Shown in pieces: positions 32,486 through 36,106 of a stretch of 36,106 bases of DNA. Position numbers and translations under genes: made by a program. Where the stretch lies: the NCBI GenBank assembly GCA_947167765.1, contig CAMVJI010000010.1, forward strand, positions 1 through 36,106, in the 5' to 3' direction. The first letter of the stretch is position 1, and the number at the start of each line of letters is the position of its first letter. Origin of the DNA: an uncultured Butyrivibrio sp. Its GTDB lineage: Bacteria; Bacillota; Clostridia; Lachnospirales; Lachnospiraceae. Below the pieces are notes generated by a model, which did no database searches, was not told where the DNA came from, and saw nothing but the letters and a program-made list of their open reading frames with translations.

Positions 32486-32665
32486 CCATCGTTGGCAAAA
32501 TCCGTGTAAAATCGCCTATTATTGGCAAAACTCATGAAAAATTGACCATCAGTGGCAAGATCGGTGAAAACAATTTACATAAAGTTTGCTAATGCACAAA
32601 AAAGGAAGCCCTGAAAAACGGGCCTCCGAAATATTATCTATTGGCATTATTCATGAAAATGGACA
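32486..32665 (-). mobile_element. Tn7-like right end B (orphan)
   Basis: TTGGCAAAA boxes at 32492 and 32522 and a variant GTGGCAAGA at 32552 lie exactly 30 bp apart, followed by an inverted TTGCTAA (32586-32592), a terminator (32604-32627), a terminal TTGGCA (32641) and ATGGACA ending at 32665. It matches end A position by position, including the AAAAAAGGAAGCC-flanked stem, yet is clearly diverged. No tns genes lie nearby; only Fic, the small ORF and the kinase lie inward. Confidence 0.78.
32598..32630 (-). terminator. Insulating terminator inside right end B
   Basis: GGAGGCCCG/CAGGGCTTCC-type stem (32604-32627) with a minus-strand TTTTTT. It faces inward, stopping transcription from the MATE gene, as in end A. 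Confidence 0.7.
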
Positions 32666-32691
32666 GGCCCCTCAGGACCGCCTATCAGCTT

Positions 32692-34032
32692 TTATTCTTT
32701 ATTAAGACCTTTTTTTAGTACCATAAGACATATAAAGCACATCGTAATCTGGATGATTGTTGAGCAGGGGGTGGCCATTCCTATGTGAAAAAGGGATACA
32801 GGATCCTGCTTACTCATGAAATATGAAACAGGAATCCTGACCAAAAAAGCTCCAACAATGCCTTGTATCATCACAAATCTCGTATATTCCATACCATTAA
32901 AAAATCCAATAAAGCAGAATAGGAAACATGTGAAGAGGCAATCAATTGCATATGCCCTCAGATAATCCCATGATGCGGCTATGACATCTGCATCATTGGC
33001 AAAAATTCCTGATAGCATATCTCCATGGAAAAATGCTGAATAGAACATCAAAACTGCAAATATAATCGAAACTCCAATCGCATATTTTAATCCTTTAAAT
33101 GCCCTATCATATTTACAAGCTCCTCTATTCTGAGAAACAAAGGCTGACATAGATTGAGCAAAAGCTGATGGGATCAACATAATAAATCCACATACTTTTT
33201 CTGCAACGCCTACACCGGCAGAAGCTATAACCCCAAGACTATTAACAATAGCAAGAATTACAAGAAATGAGATTCCAACAAGCAGATCCTGAAGTGCTAC
33301 AGGAGCGCCAATAAATATTATCTTCTTTATGATTTCTCTATTAAATTTAAAACAAGACTTATCAAGCTTAAATGGCAATGTCTTCTTACTGATCAGTGCC
33401 AGAGATATTATAACGCTTATAAACTGAGCGGCAACAGTTGCAAGTGCAGCTCCAGTTGTGCCCATTTTGAATCCTGCAACCAGAGCAAGGTCGCCAATAA
33501 TATTGAAAATACAAGCAATTAAAACTGTTACTAACGGGGTGATTGAATCTCCAAGTCCTCTGAATATACTTCCAATAAGATTATAGGAAATTATAATAAT
33601 AGCTCCAGTACCACATATTCTGACGTAAGAAACAGTCATATCATAAGCTTCTTCAGGAGCATTCATAATGCTGGCAAGTAATCCTGAGCAAGCTGATATA
33701 AAAATAGTTAATACAATGCCTATAATAAAAAATAAGATTATACCGTTTGCAACAATTTTGCCGCCTTCTGCCGCCTTCTTTTCACCAATCTTTTGTCCTA
33801 GAAATACTGTCATTCCCATTGATAATGAACTGACAAGATTGGTCAAAGTCATCATTATCTGAGATCCTGTAGATACTCCTGACACATCTGCCGGTTCAGC
33901 AAATTTTCCAACAATCATAAGATCAACTGCACCATATAGTGATTGCAGAAACAGCGCAAATAGTACAGGCAGAGCAAATCGTAAAAGCGGTCCCAATATT
34001 TTCCCTTCAGTAAAATTCTTTTGAGCTTTCAC
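32692..34032 (-). CDS. MATE family efflux transporter
   Basis: A 446-aa inner-membrane protein with about 12 membrane segments in two homologous halves. Typical stretches are ILGPLLRFALPVLFALFLQSLYGAVDLMIVGKFA at the start and VAEKVCGFIMLIPSAFAQSMSAFVSQNRGA in the middle. These fit the DinF/NorM-type multidrug and toxin extrusion family that exchanges cations for drugs or metabolites. It lies just outside transposon end B, 26 bp from the terminus, so an insertion downstream of its 3' end is possible. Confidence 0.93.
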   Translation of the reverse strand: MKAQKNFTEGKILGPLLRFALPVLFALFLQSLYGAVDLMIVGKFAEPADVSGVSTGSQIMMTLTNLVSSLSMGMTVFLGQKIGEKKAAEGGKIVANGIILFFIIGIVLTIFISACSGLLASIMNAPEEAYDMTVSYVRICGTGAIIIISYNLIGSIFRGLGDSITPLVTVLIACIFNIIGDLALVAGFKMGTTGAALATVAAQFISVIISLALISKKTLPFKLDKSCFKFNREIIKKIIFIGAPVALQDLLVGISFLVILAIVNSLGVIASAGVGVAEKVCGFIMLIPSAFAQSMSAFVSQNRGACKYDRAFKGLKYAIGVSIIFAVLMFYSAFFHGDMLSGIFANDADVIAASWDYLRAYAIDCLFTCFLFCFIGFFNGMEYTRFVMIQGIVGAFLVRIPVSYFMSKQDPVSLFHIGMATPCSTIIQITMCFICLMVLKKGLNKE

Positions 34033-34058
34033 AAGTCATATTTCCTTTCCCATCGAAA

Positions 34059-34108
34059 AAAGCTGAATAAGTATAACTGGTGTTTCAACCAGTCATCTTA
34101 TCCAGCTT
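34059..34108 (-). terminator. Terminator of the nucleosidase gene
   Basis: Long stem AAGCTGGATAAG...CTTATTCAGCTT with an inner ACTGGT/ACCAGT stem around GAAACA, followed on the minus strand by TTTTTT. Confidence 0.85.
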
Positions 34109-34112
34109 GCTA

Positions 34113-34901
34113 TTACTTGTTTGTAATCATGTAATGCACGATGGATGCGCATCTTGCCGCTGCTTCTTTTTCAAAAGTTGGATAATCCACTGTGGCAGAG
34201 CCGTCCGCCTTATCTGAAATGGCTCTGATGATAACAAAGGGTACATTGTTCTGGTAGCAGATCTGAGCTATTGCTCCGCCTTCCATCTCACAGCATAGTC
34301 CTCCAAACTCAGATGTTATATTCCTTTTTTGCTCATCTGATGAGATGAACTGATCTCCCGTGCAGACTCTGCCCTCAAAAACATTAACTTCCGGTGCACA
34401 TTCTCTAATAGCGCTGACGGCATTTGTCATCATGGTCTCATTTGCCGGCAAAGAAACAGAGCCTATCCCATCAAGCTCTCCCTTTTGATTCCCTATGGCA
34501 GTCAGATCAAAGTCGTGCTGCACCGCATCGGTTGATACTACAAAATCTCCAATATCTATCGAAGCATCAAGTGAGCCTGCCACACCGGTATTAATAATCC
34601 TGTCCACACCAAAACTCGTAATAAGAATCTGAGCGCAAGCCCCCGCATTAACCTTACCGATTCCGCACTTAACGATAACTACATCCTCACCGTCAAGATT
34701 TCCTTCATAGAACTCCATCCAGCCAATATTTGTTACCTTTACGTTTTCCAGCTCCTGCTTAAGGGTATCCACTTCCTCATCCATAGCTCCGATAATTCCG
34801 GTTTTTACCGATGACTTAGCCTTTTCCCCGCATCCTATGAGTATGCAGCCAAGTACCATTGCAATTACTACAGACATCAGAGTAATACTTCTTTTTCTCA
34901 A
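34113..34901 (-). CDS. Exported lipoprotein MTA/SAH nucleosidase-like protein
   Basis: A 262-aa protein. A lipoprotein signal peptide with lipobox LIGC (Cys24) is followed by a complete 5'-methylthioadenosine/S-adenosylhomocysteine nucleosidase fold: GAMDEEV at the start, CGIGKVNAG, NTGVAGSLD, the substrate-binding EMEGGA and the catalytic Asp in RAISDKAD. The family cleaves adenine from MTA or SAH, normally in the cytoplasm. Here the signal places it outside the membrane, as in a few Gram-positive homologues. It may scavenge nucleosides from the medium. The intact motifs suggest an active enzyme. Confidence 0.87.
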   Translation of the reverse strand: MRKRSITLMSVVIAMVLGCILIGCGEKAKSSVKTGIIGAMDEEVDTLKQELENVKVTNIGWMEFYEGNLDGEDVVIVKCGIGKVNAGACAQILITSFGVDRIINTGVAGSLDASIDIGDFVVSTDAVQHDFDLTAIGNQKGELDGIGSVSLPANETMMTNAVSAIRECAPEVNVFEGRVCTGDQFISSDEQKRNITSEFGGLCCEMEGGAIAQICYQNNVPFVIIRAISDKADGSATVDYPTFEKEAAARCASIVHYMITNK

Positions 34902-34970
34902 ATTTAATCACCTCGTTTCCATTATCATGGGCAGTCAGGTGGGACAGCCCCCTCTTCTATTTTACTATAT

Positions 34971-34995
34971 ATTCTTGAATTTAAAATTCAAGAAT
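34971..34995 (-). terminator. AT-rich palindrome after the glycerate kinase gene
   Basis: ATTCTTGAATTT and AAATTCAAGAAT form a perfect 12-bp inverted repeat around one base, ending directly at the stop codon of the glycerate kinase gene. It is a terminator-like hairpin but AT-rich, so it is weak; an operator for the nucleosidase gene is an alternative. Confidence 0.5.
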
Positions 34996-36018
34996 TCATA
35001 CTTCAATAAGCGCCACCGAGAAGTCATTGACATTCGTGCCTGTGGGGCCTGTCTTTATGAGGCCGTCACACGCATCCAATATATGATAACAATCGTTATT
35101 CTCAAGCATCTGATTAAATCTTGCCAAAGAGATCCCGGCGTCTGCCAAACTCTTCATAGTATCTCCATCAACATATCCCCCGGCTGCATCGGTAGGGCCG
35201 TCGGTTCCGTCGGAACCCACGCTGAAAACAGCCACGTTTCCAAGGCCTGAAACAGCTTTCGCTGCGCCGCAAAGCTCTTTTACACTGCCGATCACAACGT
35301 TGGTGGCATTAGTAACTTCCTTGGGAGTCTCAGCCGCCAGCAGCTTCTCAGCCTCTGCGGAGAGACTGATCCCATACTTCCGGACAATGTCTTTTGCCAT
35401 CTCGCATGTACTGCTATCGGGAACAGTCGGCCCTGAAGCGATCATGTCAAGCGGATCACCCACAATATCAGAAAGGATAATGCTGTAAACCCTTGCAGGA
35501 GCTACCAATTCAGCAAATCGCCCTCCCTTTACACCGGAGAGTCTTTTCCTGATAGTATTTATCTCATTTATATCTGCACCACAAGCCAAGAACTGTCCTG
35601 TTATATCCTGAAGCTCAGCCAGATCCACCAAAGGCTTCTCAAACAGTGCACTTCCGCCTCCTGACAAAAGAAAAAGTACCGTATCCTCTGCATTAAGGCC
35701 CGCCACCAGCTCCATAACCTTCTCCGTTGCCTTAACGCTATTCTCATCAAGTACCGGATGTCCGGCCTCAAAGCACTCAATCCTATCCAGCTCTCCCTTA
35801 ACATGCCCGTACTTGGTGATCACAATGCCCTTCTTATATGAAACATGCTCAGAAGCTGCCTTCGCCATGCTGTAAGCCGCCTTGCCGACAGCAACAATAT
35901 AGACGTTCCCGGGCAGATCAGCCTCTGAAAGAGCGCGCACTACCGCTTCCTCCGGCATAACGGCGCTTATCGCCTGCTTTATGATCTTATCCGCATCACT
36001 TTTTAGCTTATGGTTCAT
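34996..36018 (-). CDS. Glycerate 2-kinase-like (MOFRL/DUF4147) protein, probably internally deleted
   Basis: A 340-aa relative of the type 2 glycerate kinases (usually ~410-450 aa). The N-terminal DUF4147 half is intact: VGKAAYSMAKA, EAGHPVLDENS, LLSGGGSALFEKP and IRKRLSGVKGGR. The C-terminal MOFRL ending GSDGTDGPTDAAGG and TGPTGTNVNDF is also present. Between them, after KELCGAAKA (~250), the part that normally carries the SGGET...GKGGRNQE motif is missing, about 80 residues, without frame loss. Enzyme activity is doubtful. GGGAGA lies eight bases before ATG. The family phosphorylates glycerate with ATP. Confidence 0.8.
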   Translation of the reverse strand: MNHKLKSDADKIIKQAISAVMPEEAVVRALSEADLPGNVYIVAVGKAAYSMAKAASEHVSYKKGIVITKYGHVKGELDRIECFEAGHPVLDENSVKATEKVMELVAGLNAEDTVLFLLSGGGSALFEKPLVDLAELQDITGQFLACGADINEINTIRKRLSGVKGGRFAELVAPARVYSIILSDIVGDPLDMIASGPTVPDSSTCEMAKDIVRKYGISLSAEAEKLLAAETPKEVTNATNVVIGSVKELCGAAKAVSGLGNVAVFSVGSDGTDGPTDAAGGYVDGDTMKSLADAGISLARFNQMLENNDCYHILDACDGLIKTGPTGTNVNDFSVALIEV

Positions 36019-36055
36019 CTATTCTCCCAATTCAAGTGTTATCAGCTCCATGCCG

Positions 36056-36106
36056 TCACCTCAGATATTTGTTAAGCGCAAAAAGGCTGTTCTTGGCGTC
36101 GTTGTA
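36056..36106 (-). CDS. 3' end of an unidentified gene (cut by the window edge)
   Basis: The frame open to the window edge ends at TGA 36056-36058 and encodes the last 16 residues (YNDAKNSLFALNKYLR). It precedes the glycerate kinase gene by 37 bp and may share its operon. Too short to name a family. Confidence 0.45.
   Translation of the reverse strand, partial: YNDAKNSLFALNKYLR

Noticed and set aside
34931-34953. gggcagtcaggtgggacagcccc as a transposon end or REP copy.
   Set aside because: It forms only a 4-bp stem and matches the 22-52 repeat loosely; too weak to call.

Overview
The window looks like an accessory-rich chromosomal stretch of a low-to-moderate GC Firmicute. Gene styles, strong AGGAGG ribosome binding sites and protein families (cytidylate-kinase-like, XerS-like recombinase, PEP/pyruvate-binding and alarmone synthetase pairs) suggest Lachnospiraceae, perhaps near Butyrivibrio. 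That placement is inference; no rRNA or tRNA was found. Almost every gene is on the minus strand.

Layout. (1) 1-3122: two XerS-like tyrosine recombinase genes in convergent, nearly perfect inverted repeat. A Tn7-like right end is fused to the 3' end of the first copy. (2) 3225-13023: an 11-gene minus-strand operon with overlapping or tightly spaced genes. It encodes a polar amino-acid ABC importer, a cytidylate-kinase-like protein, a FUSC-HAD fusion membrane protein, a circularly permuted ATP-grasp ligase, an alpha-E protein, a transglutaminase-like protease and two M14 AstE/AspA-like proteins, the last of which has lost its catalytic residues. Its leader has a promoter with a palindromic operator and two related hairpins. 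(3) 13271-20231: a second minus-strand operon with a PEP/pyruvate-binding protein, an alarmone synthetase, a Crh/HPr-like protein without the phosphorylatable His, a GNAT acetyltransferase, NAD synthetase and a gamma-glutamyl-type amidohydrolase. An attenuator-like hairpin and an upstream ORF precede it. (4) 20403-22496: two toxin-antitoxin-like pairs. (5) 22531-27998: a Tn7-like transposition module (tnsA, tnsB, tnsC, tniQ) with its right end. TnsA has lost two active-site residues and tnsB is split by an in-frame TAA. (6) 28222-32270: a hybrid histidine kinase, a broken gene, a small ORF and a Fic protein, closed by a second right end of the same type (32492-32665). (7) 32692-36106: a MATE exporter, a lipoprotein MTA/SAH nucleosidase, an internally shortened glycerate kinase and the 3' end of another gene.

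Most notable is the transposon system. Three right ends point the same way, each made of TTGGCA boxes spaced about 30 bp plus a built-in terminator. The TnsA active site has degenerated and the TnsB catalytic triad is separated by a stop codon. A family with inactive TnsA would be expected to form cointegrates, and the adjacent tyrosine recombinases with a dif-like inverted site are candidate resolvases (inference). No convincing left end is visible. The two metabolic operons between the recombinases and the transposon may form one functional neighbourhood: import of amino acids or peptides, ATP-grasp amide-bond formation, peptidase trimming, and carbon/stringent-type regulation. The substrate cannot be read from the sequence.
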